Positions 33,513-40,735 of a stretch of 43,368 bases of DNA are shown piece by piece. Both the position numbers and the translations under genes were made by a program. The notes below the pieces were generated by a model that was not told the origin of the DNA, searched no databases, and saw only the letters and a program-made list of their open reading frames with translations. How positions within the stretch are numbered: the stretch's first letter is position 1; each line of letters opens with the position of its first letter. The stretch comes from a virus. The DNA lies in the IMG/VR virus record IMGVR_UViG_3300033145_003433, positions 1 to 43,368 of that record. The stretch is one strand, 5' to 3'.

Positions 33513-35255
33513 CTAAAACGGAATATCATCTTCGTGCCAGCCGGTTACCGCCATGACAGAACCGTAATCATCTGTTGTGTCAGCACCATCGTTCCAGCCC
33601 GGTTCGGGGTAATACTCCGGTTTGTCGCCGACTTCGTGGCGGATTACCCGGTCGAATTTCTCATCAGAAACGCTGCGAACGGTAATCGATTTTGTTTTCG
33701 CTAACGCGCCATCTTCAGCCAGAATTACCGCTTCATGGGCGTTCTTAGGCGGCGGACACATTGACCGTTCACGCCACCATTTCTCAAATTTCTGCCTTGC
33801 CCAGCCGGTATGTTCGGGGCACACCCATTCGCTAATCCACTGGTTCCAACCGACCTGGTATTCAATCCGCATCGTTTTGGGAGCGGTCTCTTCGGCTCCC
33901 CGCTTAGTGTGAACGCTGAAGGCCACATCAGTTACGTCATAATCGGTGTCGGTGATTTCACCGGAGAGGATGCCTTCGCCGCTTGCGGTTGATTCCAGCT
34001 CGGTTTGCGGCGGCGGAAATTCGTGATTACATTCCGGGCAGTGACGATAGGCGGCGTGAATGAGCGCATGGCAGTTCGGACACTCCTTGGCAGGCACGTC
34101 ACCGTTGCCGGGCGTTTTATCGGTAACCACAACCGCATCGACAGGCCCGTGTCGCAGGACATTGCCGCCATAGTCGAGAATCAGACAATCGTCCTTGCCC
34201 GGATGCAGGCGTGTACCTCGACCGACCATCTGGACATACAGTCCAACCGACGCTGTTGGCCTCAGAAGAACCACACAATCCACATTGGTCGCGTCGAAAC
34301 CGGTGGTCAGGACATTGACGTTGGCGAGATATTTTAAGGGTGGTTTTACATCGCCAAATAGCCCGTCTTTGACTTGTTCGCCTTTGAACCGGGCGAGCAG
34401 TTCTGCCCGCTGGCCCGCAGGCGTGTCGCCAGTTACCACTCCGCATTCAGTGCCGCTTCGACGGGAAATTTCCACCGCGACATGCTGACAATGATCAACG
34501 CTGGTGGTAAAGATCAGAACGCTTTTGCGGTTATGGGTCAGTTCGACAATTTCCGCGCAGGCGGATGAAACCAGCGACTGCGTATCCATCGCCGCTTCCA
34601 TCTCGGACGCGATAAACTCACCGCCGCGAATATGCAGACCGTCGAGATTCGCTTTCGCTCGCCCGCCACGACTCTTTAGCTTGCAGAGATACCCCTGAAC
34701 GATCATCTCCCTGATGCCCGCCTCGTAGCAGACATGATTAAGGATATTCTCCGGCTGACAGATTTCGCCACCCTTGAGCCGGTACGGTGTCGCGGTTAGA
34801 CCGATCACCCGCAGGCGTGGATTGACGACCATCGCTTCGGTGAGAAACTGGCGATACATTCCCTCGCCATCCGGCGGAATAAGATGCGCCTCGTCCACGA
34901 TAACCAGATCAAACTTGCCAAGCTCGCAGGCCCGGCGATAAATGCTCTGAATCCCCGCAACAATAACAGCATGGTCGGTGTCGCGTCGGTTCAGACCAGC
35001 CGAGTAGATACCAACGTCCAACTCCGGAGCGTGAAGCGATACTTTCTCAGCGTTCTGCTGAAGCAACTCTTTGACATGGGCGAGAATGAGAACTCTGCCA
35101 GACCATCGCTCCACGGCGTCTGTCGCGATTTGAGCCAGACAATGTGCTTTACCAGTTCCGGTCGGCAAGACGATGCACGGATTATCGTCTCGCTGCCGCA
35201 GATGCCGATAAACAGCGTCAACGGCTTCTTGTTGGTAAGGTCGCAGACGAATCAT
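33513..35255 (-). CDS. SF2 DEAD/DEAH-box helicase with zinc ribbon, atypical Walker A
   Basis: A 580-residue helicase. Motif I is PTGTGKAHCL at 31-40, with Ala in place of the usual Ser/Thr after the Lys; motif II is DEAH at 121-124; motif III GLTATPYR follows. The second RecA domain has FTTSVDHCQHV, then NVNVLTTGFDATNVDCVVLL and the motif VI QMVGRGTR. A zinc ribbon (CPNCHALIHAAYRHCPEC) near residue 400 is likely for DNA binding. It resembles phage replicative or recombination helicases of the type III restriction-like family. ATGA overlap joins it to rusA. If the Ala is real, ATP hydrolysis may be altered. Confidence 0.9.
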   Translation of the reverse strand: MIRLRPYQQEAVDAVYRHLRQRDDNPCIVLPTGTGKAHCLAQIATDAVERWSGRVLILAHVKELLQQNAEKVSLHAPELDVGIYSAGLNRRDTDHAVIVAGIQSIYRRACELGKFDLVIVDEAHLIPPDGEGMYRQFLTEAMVVNPRLRVIGLTATPYRLKGGEICQPENILNHVCYEAGIREMIVQGYLCKLKSRGGRAKANLDGLHIRGGEFIASEMEAAMDTQSLVSSACAEIVELTHNRKSVLIFTTSVDHCQHVAVEISRRSGTECGVVTGDTPAGQRAELLARFKGEQVKDGLFGDVKPPLKYLANVNVLTTGFDATNVDCVVLLRPTASVGLYVQMVGRGTRLHPGKDDCLILDYGGNVLRHGPVDAVVVTDKTPGNGDVPAKECPNCHALIHAAYRHCPECNHEFPPPQTELESTASGEGILSGEITDTDYDVTDVAFSVHTKRGAEETAPKTMRIEYQVGWNQWISEWVCPEHTGWARQKFEKWWRERSMCPPPKNAHEAVILAEDGALAKTKSITVRSVSDEKFDRVIRHEVGDKPEYYPEPGWNDGADTTDDYGSVMAVTGWHEDDIPF

Positions 35256-35605
35256 TTTTTCCGCAACCTCACGATCACCTTGCCGCTGGGTCTATCAGGC
35301 TCGCGCATGTGACATTCAAAGTCTTTGATTTGCGAATCGTCGCGGTACGCGCCGCCGTGCTGTAGCGCGTCCCACAAACTTTTTTGAATGTTGTCGAGAT
35401 CGCGTCTGCGCTTGTCCGGCGGGTATGCGTCCACTGACATCGCCAGTTCGCCATTAAGCGGACGGAAATGCAGATCGCGAAGGATCGCGCATATCTCAGT
35501 GCGATATTTTCGGCCTTCACGGCTGATCAACGTGCGGTGGCCAACCCGGCGGTAATAATGATTCACACTCGGCGGCCACGGTAATTCTATGAGTAGTCTG
35601 TCCAT
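35252..35605 (-). CDS. rusA: RusA Holliday-junction resolvase
   Basis: A 117-residue RusA: LPWPPSVNHYYRRVGHRTLI at the start, the catalytic acids D69 and D71 in KRRRDLDNIQKSLWDAL and D90 in GAYRDDSQI, and Lys75 in the loop. RusA cuts four-way junctions at CC steps to clear recombination intermediates before packaging. Length fits the family (about 120). GAGG is seven bases before ATG. It sits with DUF669, Sak4-like and nuclease genes, forming the recombination module. Confidence 0.95.
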   Translation of the reverse strand: MDRLLIELPWPPSVNHYYRRVGHRTLISREGRKYRTEICAILRDLHFRPLNGELAMSVDAYPPDKRRRDLDNIQKSLWDALQHGGAYRDDSQIKDFECHMREPDRPSGKVIVRLRKK

Positions 35606-35698
35606 GAGATTACCTCAAAAGATTGGGCGGACGCTGAGCGTTCCAAGTGGAAAACACCCAGACGCCCGCCCTTGGTTAGAAGAAGTCTCCAGCGATGA

Positions 35699-36181
35699 TT
35701 AGCGTTGCCACGGAGGCGTGGCGTTGGTCGCTTGGGCCGCGGGAGCCATAGCGCGTGGGGTCGCGGCTGAATTCTGCAACGCCGCTTCCTTCTTCTCATA
35801 ACCTTTGATTTCGTTGGTAATCTCGCCGGTGTCTTCGCGTTTTTTGCAGGTAACCTTGATCGAAAGCGGCAGATTGTGCAGCTCGATGGAATCCTGTGGC
35901 TGCATGACACCAACAGCCCGACAGATGGCGGATAGTTCGCCACGTGCAATCTGCACGGCTTGGGCGTTGGGGTTGTCGAGATTCAACCTCGCCCAAACCT
36001 TTCGACCTTTGTACTGACCGTCGAGAATATCGAAGGTCAGTTCGAGGTAATGTCCGTTGCCGTTTTTGGTCGGCTTCATTTCCGATTCGGTAATAGCGGC
36101 GATGTATTTGCCAGCCGGGATCGGATCAAAACTGCTGGCTGGATCGACAGTGTTCGCGTCAAAATTGTTCAGATATGCCAT
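35699..36181 (-). CDS. DUF669 single-stranded DNA-binding-like protein
   Basis: A 160-residue DUF669 protein. It opens MAYLNNFDANTVDPASSFDP then IPAGKYIAAITESEMKPTKN and GNGHYLELTFDILDGQYKGR, with KVWARLNLDNPNAQAVQIAR. The OB-like core is followed by an Ala/Pro/Thr tail that ends PPWQR, resembling the acidic-aromatic tip of SSB proteins but ending in Arg. DUF669 proteins accompany phage annealing or recombination ATPases and are thought to bind ssDNA. GGAG lies nine bases before the ATG. Confidence 0.9.
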   Translation of the reverse strand: MAYLNNFDANTVDPASSFDPIPAGKYIAAITESEMKPTKNGNGHYLELTFDILDGQYKGRKVWARLNLDNPNAQAVQIARGELSAICRAVGVMQPQDSIELHNLPLSIKVTCKKREDTGEITNEIKGYEKKEAALQNSAATPRAMAPAAQATNATPPWQR

Positions 36182-36187
36182 TGTTTA

Positions 36188-36937
36188 TTACTCCTCATGT
36201 TTGGGGTTAGTGTTGGTTTGTGAAAAAGTCTGTTTGAGTCCCGCGCCAATCGCTTCGGCGAAAGATGTCCAATCGAAGGGGAGCGATTCCGGCAGGTGAT
36301 ACCGATTCTTGGCCAAGGCTCGCGGGGTCTCACGAGTCGTGAGCATTCGATTGCCCTCACCATCCATGCGGGCAAGGCAGACAAAGTCCGACCATTCGAC
36401 CATCACATTGAGATAGCCCTCCGGCAGTTCGGGCGTGGTCTTTTCGACTGTAATGCCGTCGATGTCGGTAATCTCGGTGCGTCTGGTATGAGCCAGAAGA
36501 AGCACGGCGATGCCGCGAGCGACGATTCGATCCAGAAGCGGCAAGAGAATCTGATAGACGTAGTTCTTCAAAACCTGCTTACCGTTGCCGTAGCCGCCAT
36601 GACTGCGGTTCAGCGTCGAGTCCGTCTTGCCGCCCGCGCAGCCGGAGACATGTTCTTCGATACGTCGCAGAAGCCAATCGACCGAATCAATCGCGATAGC
36701 TTGGTACGGATGATCTTCGGCTTCTATAGCGATAAGCCACTGATGAATTTCCGGCCAGGTCGCCAAATACGGTGTTCGCTGGCAGACAATCGCGCCCGCG
36801 CCATTTTCGCAATCGATAATCAGCGAGTTTGTCGCCGACGCGCCAAAGGTGGTCTTGCCCACACCCGGCGGCCCGTAGATGATGCCTTTCGGTGCCGACG
36901 GAGCGGGGTCGGTAATAATGTTGTTCAGTAACGTCAT
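36188..36937 (-). CDS. Sak4-like ATPase (phage recombinase / annealing)
   Basis: A 249-residue RecA-fold ATPase started at MTLLNNIITDPAPSAPKGII; GGAG is ten bases upstream, and any longer frame is a shadow of the exonuclease gene. Walker A is GPPGVGKTT at 22-30, Walker B YQAIAIDSVDWL near 78-89. Further motifs (LLLAHTRRTEITDIDGITVE) fit the Sak4/AAA_24 nucleotide-binding group, single-strand annealing proteins of phages. It is followed by DUF669, a usual partner. It would act with the exonuclease in recombination-dependent replication. Confidence 0.85.
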   Translation of the reverse strand: MTLLNNIITDPAPSAPKGIIYGPPGVGKTTFGASATNSLIIDCENGAGAIVCQRTPYLATWPEIHQWLIAIEAEDHPYQAIAIDSVDWLLRRIEEHVSGCAGGKTDSTLNRSHGGYGNGKQVLKNYVYQILLPLLDRIVARGIAVLLLAHTRRTEITDIDGITVEKTTPELPEGYLNVMVEWSDFVCLARMDGEGNRMLTTRETPRALAKNRYHLPESLPFDWTSFAEAIGAGLKQTFSQTNTNPKHEE

Positions 36938-36959
36938 TTGATTGTTTCTCCAATAAGGA

Positions 36960-37760
36960 TTAAACGGTGTCATAGATTCGGATTGCTTCGTAGCCGGTCG
37001 GCCAAACTTGGGTTTCCATGCAGACCTTGAGCCGCTGTATGGCTGACTCGTTTTCGGTTTGAGCGAAATCGAGAGCTTCCGGAGAGATTCGCCACACGCC
37101 GCAGCGGAACGGTTCTTTTTTCTCGACAGCGATGATGTGGGCGGCGGCGTCAATGCCTGTCGCCTGCCGAAGAACCGAGCGATAGAACGCGACCTGATGC
37201 AGATAGCCGAAACGCCGGGCGTCGGATTCAAACCAAGTCAGGTCATCGCAGGTTTTGAGGTCAACCAGACCACACTCAGGCTGGTAGTAATCCACGCGAA
37301 TCTGACACGGCAGGCCGCAGTAATCAGTACGAACAACACCTTCGGCGAAGCCGTCTGTGATCAGTGCGGGCGCTTCGGTATGAACCAGAACCGCTCGTTC
37401 CATCATTTCCAGTGTAATAGCGTCATCGTTGGTGACAGCGGATTCTTTGTCCGATTCAGCCAGCCATTGGGCATACGCTTTTGTGGATGAACCGAACGGA
37501 TTGCCTGTCTTGGGATTCGTTGGCCCGCCGATGGCGTATTCACGTTCAAAGGTTTCACGACCTTCAAGAATCAAGGTGTGCGCCGCCCGGCCAAACGCAT
37601 AGGCTGGCGAGTCCCTGTCCACAATCAGGCCGCTGTGCTTTTTCCAGTAGAGATAGGGGCACTTGCGGAAGTCGCCGAGTTGATGACTCGATAAGTTTTC
37701 ACGCGATTTGGCGTGATAGACTTCCGCCGATTCTTCGATCAGCCAACCGGGTCTTTGCAT
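36960..37760 (-). CDS. PD-(D/E)XK exonuclease (RecE / Cas4-like)
   Basis: A 266-residue nuclease started at MQRPGWLIEESAEVYHAK, which has a near-perfect AAAGGAGGT eight bases before it. The core has GRAAHTLILEG with His61, IRVDYYQPECGLVDLKT with acids D157 and D167 and K169 (the D-x(n)-D/E-x-K signature), and a Q-x-x-x-Y helix HQVAFYRSVLR. This is the DUF3799/RecE-type exonuclease that makes 3' tails for single-strand annealing. Four cysteines typical of Cas4 iron-sulphur clusters are not conserved (KCPYLY and a few others only), so a cluster is doubtful. Confidence 0.88.
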   Translation of the reverse strand: MQRPGWLIEESAEVYHAKSRENLSSHQLGDFRKCPYLYWKKHSGLIVDRDSPAYAFGRAAHTLILEGRETFEREYAIGGPTNPKTGNPFGSSTKAYAQWLAESDKESAVTNDDAITLEMMERAVLVHTEAPALITDGFAEGVVRTDYCGLPCQIRVDYYQPECGLVDLKTCDDLTWFESDARRFGYLHQVAFYRSVLRQATGIDAAAHIIAVEKKEPFRCGVWRISPEALDFAQTENESAIQRLKVCMETQVWPTGYEAIRIYDTV

Positions 37761-37762
37761 GG

Positions 37763-38053
37763 TTACCGACCTCCTTTGGCCGGATGCCATGTCATACTCA
37801 GTCTGCCGGTCGCTTCGCAGATTCGACTTTCACCATTGACGATCAATCCCTGATCGCGAAGTTCTGGAAGTCTGCGTGATGGGACATGTCGCTCCAGCCC
37901 ACAAGCGATAGCGATTTCAGCGGCGGTCTGGCCCGGATGAGAGTTCACCCGAGCCAGACAGATCGCCCGTTGAGACGCCGCCCGGCCTGAGGATTCGGCT
38001 TCGCTGGCGGCTTGGCGGGAAGTGATCGGGTCGGTTCGACGAGACTTAGCCAT
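37763..38053 (-). CDS. Small winged-helix regulator
   Basis: A 96-residue protein, started at the second of two start codons (GTG then ATG) because GGAGGT is spaced correctly from this one. The start MAKSRRTDPITSRQAASEAE and VNSHPGQTAAEIAIACGLER-HVPSRRLPELRDQGLIV form a winged helix of the MarR/IclR style common in phages, with TSRQAA opening. Its position between exonuclease and the small 122-residue gene suggests transcription control or a DNA-bending role within the early operon. Confidence 0.7.
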   Translation of the reverse strand: MAKSRRTDPITSRQAASEAESSGRAASQRAICLARVNSHPGQTAAEIAIACGLERHVPSRRLPELRDQGLIVNGESRICEATGRLSMTWHPAKGGR

Positions 38054-38421
38054 CACGCCACCTCCTTTGATTTATCGTGTTCAGCACAAACACACGGATC
38101 GCATTTGCCATCGCATGAACACGAATTATTGGATGGGTTTTCGGCATGCGTTTCGTGGACGACCTTGAATGCGTCCTCGCCGAACTCGTGGATCAGAAAG
38201 CCGGTGAAAATCTTTATAACGTCATCGCTGACCTTGCCGCGACACTCGATCACGCAGGCTCGTTTCTCGTTCGAGAACAGGTAGCGGGCTTCCAATCGAA
38301 CCGCCGCCTGACCGTGCAAGGCTTCAGCGGCGATAATCGACAACAGCAGCGTCCCTTCAGCCTGTTCCAGATCGACATCAGGCTTGAACGTGAATTTCTG
38401 AATTGTTTTTGTATGCGTCAT
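38053..38421 (-). CDS. Early protein with C-terminal cysteine cluster
   Basis: A 122-residue protein of unknown family. A helical/strand body (FKPDVDLEQAEGTLLLSIIA; DVIKIFTGFLIHEFGEDAFK) ends in CSCDGKCDPCVCAEHD, six cysteines in 14 residues, which could bind zinc or an iron-sulphur cluster. GGAG lies nine bases before the ATG. It is the first gene after copy C of the 32-bp motif, so it would head the early replication operon if that motif is a promoter. It ends overlapping the winged-helix gene. Confidence 0.65.
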   Translation of the reverse strand: MTHTKTIQKFTFKPDVDLEQAEGTLLLSIIAAEALHGQAAVRLEARYLFSNEKRACVIECRGKVSDDVIKIFTGFLIHEFGEDAFKVVHETHAENPSNNSCSCDGKCDPCVCAEHDKSKEVA

Positions 38422-38457
38422 TTTGAATCTCCATGTCTGCTTGTTTTGGGCGTATCT

Positions 38458-38489
38458 ATTTCTTACCCGGCGCGTGGGTGACCTGTCGG
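38458..38489 (-). promoter_or_regulatory. 32-bp two-block motif, copy C (candidate phage promoter)
   Basis: In plus orientation ATTTCTTACCCGGCGCG, spacer TGGGTGAC, CTGTCGG. It begins 13 bases downstream (minus strand) of the sigma factor stop and 37 bases upstream of the next ATG. The 17-base and 7-base blocks are invariant in all three copies, and only the 8-base spacer changes. It faces the replication/recombination genes. It would be the promoter closest to the sigma gene and could explain how the factor switches on the operon that follows. Confidence 0.65.
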
Positions 38490-38501
38490 AATCGCGGGTT
38501 T

Positions 38502-39092
38502 TTAGAAATAGCCTTCCAAATCCGCCTCGCGAAACGCCTCTCGCAGTGGCTCGATGATGTTCTGGTAGAACGTGGCGCGTTTGATGCCCGCGCGTCTGGC
38601 CGCCTCGCTGATAGACATGCCCTCAAGCAGACACTCACAAACCGACCGCAGTTCTTCGGGCAGTCTTCCAACAACCTGCCGCACGTCGGCGATAAGTTCC
38701 CGCTCCTCCTGACGGCTGCGGGTTTTACCCCGGCAGAATCGCTCGAATTGATCGCTGCTGATACAATCGCCGAGTGTGATTTCCCTGCCGGTGGAATCGT
38801 CGGTCTGGACTGTTGAATCAAGGCTCAAGCATTGGCGATTGGCGACGCTCTTGTCAGAGCAACGGTCACGCAGAATGTTTGCGATCTTGTGTTCGACCAC
38901 TCGTTGGATGAAAGTCGTCAGCTTCGCTTTGTCGCTATTGAACTTGGCGATTCGGCGAAAGAGGTCGGCGTAGAGTTCCTGCTCGATGTCCTTGATGTCG
39001 GCTTGGAGTAGGCCGCATTTGCCGACAAGCTGACGGGCTTTGCATTCGATAAAAGTTTTCGCGTAAGGGTGAAGTTTTTTTTGGGTATCCAT
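38502..39092 (-). CDS. Sigma-70 family RNA polymerase sigma factor (phage)
   Basis: A 196-residue protein of the sigma-70 superfamily. Region 2 is visible at about 30-75: ADIKDIEQELYADLFRRIAK, then FNSDKAKLTTFIQRVVEHKI-ANILR, where the sequence matches the core-binding and -10 helices. Region 4 at about 143-188 has LPEELRSVCECLLEGMSISE then AARRAGIKRATFYQNII, an HTH for -35 contact. AGGAGG is ten bases before ATG. The length is close to ECF-type factors (about 180-200). It would redirect host polymerase to phage genes; the 32-bp motifs are the best target candidates. The alternative, a sigma-like anti-terminator, is less likely. Confidence 0.85.
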   Translation of the reverse strand: MDTQKKLHPYAKTFIECKARQLVGKCGLLQADIKDIEQELYADLFRRIAKFNSDKAKLTTFIQRVVEHKIANILRDRCSDKSVANRQCLSLDSTVQTDDSTGREITLGDCISSDQFERFCRGKTRSRQEERELIADVRQVVGRLPEELRSVCECLLEGMSISEAARRAGIKRATFYQNIIEPLREAFREADLEGYF

Positions 39093-39137
39093 TTGGATGC
39101 CTCCTGTGATTGCGCCACAGGGAGGCCGGGAGCGAAG

Positions 39138-39229
39138 ACCAGATGGATGCCCGAAAACGCGAAAAGCGGAAGCAATCGAGAATGACCGTTTGGTCTTTCG
39201 TTCCCGATTACCTCCGCTTCGCGGCTGGT
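39138..39229 (-). ncRNA. Structured RNA element before the sigma gene
   Basis: On the minus strand, between the 137-residue gene and the sigma gene, a long stem forms: CGCGAA and GCGGAGGTAATCG pair with CGATTGCTTCCGC and TTCGCG (arms at plus 39205-39223 and 39158-39178), with a 2-base bulge and two G-U pairs. Inside the loop GACC-AAAC-GGTC (39184-39195) makes a second hairpin. An outer 5-bp stem joins 39225-39229 and 39138-39142. The G-U pairs favour an RNA on the minus strand. It lies in the leader of the sigma gene and could be a riboregulator, a processing signal or an attenuator. No match to a named family is claimed. Confidence 0.5.
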
Positions 39230-39286
39230 TAAAATCGACTAACGTTTACAACTTTGATTTTTTGTTTTGTGGGAGCCAACCCCGAA

Positions 39287-39700
39287 TCAAACGGCGGCTA
39301 GTTCTCCTTTCCGGGCGGATGCGGATTGTGGGAAAATAGGCAAAATGTCCGGAACTCCGTCGCCCGCGAAATCACCGTCTGGGAATTCCTCGACATCCAT
39401 AACGAACGGCAACCCGTGTTTGATCTCAAGCGAACGAATCAGCCCATCGCCAATCCGCTCAAGCTGGTCGAACAGATCGACGACCTGCCGCTTGAGTTCA
39501 AAGTCGCCATAACCAGATTCCGTCCGAGGTGTGTTCTCCCCACCGAGTTTGACCTTGCGAATCACTCGCGACTGATCAGCCCAGACCGGCTGGCCGCCAC
39601 GAACTGGCAAGTGCTCAATCCTCCCAAAATTGATCCTCTGCATTTGCTCGACAAGCGTTTGACCTTCCCGTGAAAGGTCTGACTTCTTCAATAGATTCAT
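39287..39700 (-). CDS. Conserved early protein, unknown function
   Basis: A 137-residue protein started at MNLLKKSDLSREGQTLVEQM; AAGGAGA is eight bases before it. Residues include QRINFGRIEHLPVRGGQPVW, then a VIRKVKLGGENTPRTESGYG stretch, FELKRQVVDLFDQLERIGDG and a beta pair (GLIRSLEIKHGLPFVMDVEE). I remember similar openings with GRIEHLxVRGGQPV in prophages of this bacterial group, but no function has been attached to them. It is the first leftward gene opposite the lexA gene, so it would be transcribed early. Control hairpins lie in its leader. Confidence 0.75.
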   Translation of the reverse strand: MNLLKKSDLSREGQTLVEQMQRINFGRIEHLPVRGGQPVWADQSRVIRKVKLGGENTPRTESGYGDFELKRQVVDLFDQLERIGDGLIRSLEIKHGLPFVMDVEEFPDGDFAGDGVPDILPIFPQSASARKGELAAV

Positions 39701-39761
39701 GCCGAATCTCCTTATGAATCTGACTGGCAAGGAGACAGGCTCGGTACGATTGTTTTCCCTG

Positions 39762-39798
39762 CGACAGTCAGAAGTTTTCTTCTGGCCGAGGCCTGTCG
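39762..39798 (-). promoter_or_regulatory. Nested dyad in the leader of the early operon
   Basis: Plus strand: CGACAG (39762-39767) pairs with CTGTCG (39793-39798), and inside it CAGAAG (39769-39774) pairs with CTTCTG (39779-39784) around TTTT. On the minus strand this makes a stacked hairpin 60-odd bases before the 137-residue gene ATG. It could be an RNA hairpin that tunes translation or a protein-binding dyad. Confidence 0.4.
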
Positions 39799-39807
39799 TA
39801 GGGATTT

Positions 39808-39953
39808 GGTGAAATGTCGCTGGAGCGGTGAAATTTCCTCGCGATTAACAGGCGTTCCAGACGTATCATCTTGTTATGAAATAAGTTACTGCACACAAAA
39901 AACTAGGCATTCCCTCAATTTTCTCAAAATCAACTCGGCGAAATTTCGCTGAG
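39808..39953. promoter_or_regulatory. Three GGYGAAATKTC operator-like sites in the divergent control region
   Basis: In the 381-base gap between the leftward early gene and lexA (39701-40081) there are three related sites: GGTGAAATGTCGC at 39808-39820, GGTGAAATTTC at 39827-39837, and the near-perfect 20-base palindrome CTCGGCGAAATTTCGCTGAG at 39934-39953. The remaining gap holds the lexA promoter (40007-40035), the nested dyad and AT-rich sequence (39884-39930), without any open frame I trust. Three spaced copies in a divergent region are the layout of a phage operator. I see no consensus leftward promoter among them. Confidence 0.5.
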
Positions 39954-40006
39954 ATGTTCTGGCTAACCTCACTCGCGACGATTCGGGCCGGAAAAACAAA
40001 AACTAT

Positions 40007-40045
40007 TTGACCTTATAGGCGTTAGGTGTTATATTGAGGTGTTAT
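40007..40045 (+). promoter_or_regulatory. lexA promoter with tandem AGGTGTTAT sites
   Basis: TTGACC (40007-40012), a 17-base spacer, then TATATT (40030-40035): a strong sigma-70 promoter. AGGTGTTAT occurs twice, at 40024-40032 (over the -10) and 40037-40045, 13 bases apart in the same orientation. The start codon is 47 bases past the -10, with AAGGA nine bases before it. Direct repeats over the -10 could be the operator of the LexA-like repressor; alpha-proteobacterial LexA also uses a direct repeat, though of a different sequence. Confidence 0.65.
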
Positions 40046-40081
40046 TTGGACAAATACTGCGATGATTAAGGACTAAACTTA

Positions 40082-40717
40082 ATGGGTAGGCCCAAGACAA
40101 TTGAACTAACAGACTGTCAGCGAGAGACACTCGCGCGGATATGCCGCTGTGTCGACGAAAACGGCTTTCCGCCAACGGTTCAGGAATTGGCTGATATGTT
40201 CGGAGTTTCCGCGCCAAGCGTTCACGACCGGCTGAATCAGCTTGTCCATAAAGGCTATCTGCAGCGGACGGAAAAGAAGGCTCGCGGATTGACCATCGCC
40301 AGACGCCCCGAGGATATGACGGTCAAATTGGCGGCTATTCCATTGGTGGGAACAGTCGCGGCCGGTGTGCCAATCTTGGCGGTTGAGAACATCGTCGGCG
40401 AAGTGCTGGTCGCGGAAACCGTCACCAGAGGCGGAGAATGTTTCGCCTTGACAGTTCAGGGTGAGAGCATGATTGACGCCGGTATTAACGACGGTGACAC
40501 GATTGTCGTTCGCCGCCAGGCGTTGGCTGAAAATGGCGATATAGTCGTCGCGATGCTCGACGATGAAGCTACCGTTAAACGTCTGCGAATCGACAACAGC
40601 CTTGTTGAGCTATATCCGGAAAATCCAAAACTAACGCCCATGAGAATTCACCCGGACTCGGACTTTCGTATCCTCGGCAAGGTCGTGGCCTGTAAACATG
40701 GAACAATAAATCGATAG
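40082..40717 (+). CDS. lexA: LexA-type repressor (prophage or SOS regulator)
   Basis: A 211-residue LexA. The N-terminal winged helix covers 10-72 (LADMFGVSAPSVHDRLNQLV recognition helix). The self-cleavage site is Ala94-Gly95 within TVAAGVPILA. The catalytic serine is Ser129 in VQGESMIDAGI and the lysine Lys166 in DEATVKRL. RecA-bound ssDNA would trigger cleavage and lift repression. Size fits LexA (about 200). It stands divergent to the early operon, the place of a phage repressor, with its own promoter and putative operator. It could be a captured host-type LexA used for phage immunity. Cysteines at 12, 21 and 23 are unusual. Confidence 0.93.
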   Translation: MGRPKTIELTDCQRETLARICRCVDENGFPPTVQELADMFGVSAPSVHDRLNQLVHKGYLQRTEKKARGLTIARRPEDMTVKLAAIPLVGTVAAGVPILAVENIVGEVLVAETVTRGGECFALTVQGESMIDAGINDGDTIVVRRQALAENGDIVVAMLDDEATVKRLRIDNSLVELYPENPKLTPMRIHPDSDFRILGKVVACKHGTINR

Positions 40718-40735
40718 AATTTGGAGACAAGCAAT

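Noticed and set aside
36938-37231. Longer start for the Sak4-like ATPase
   Set aside because: It reads through the exonuclease gene in another frame; GGAG-ATG at 36937 is the natural start and the Walker A lies 22 residues on.
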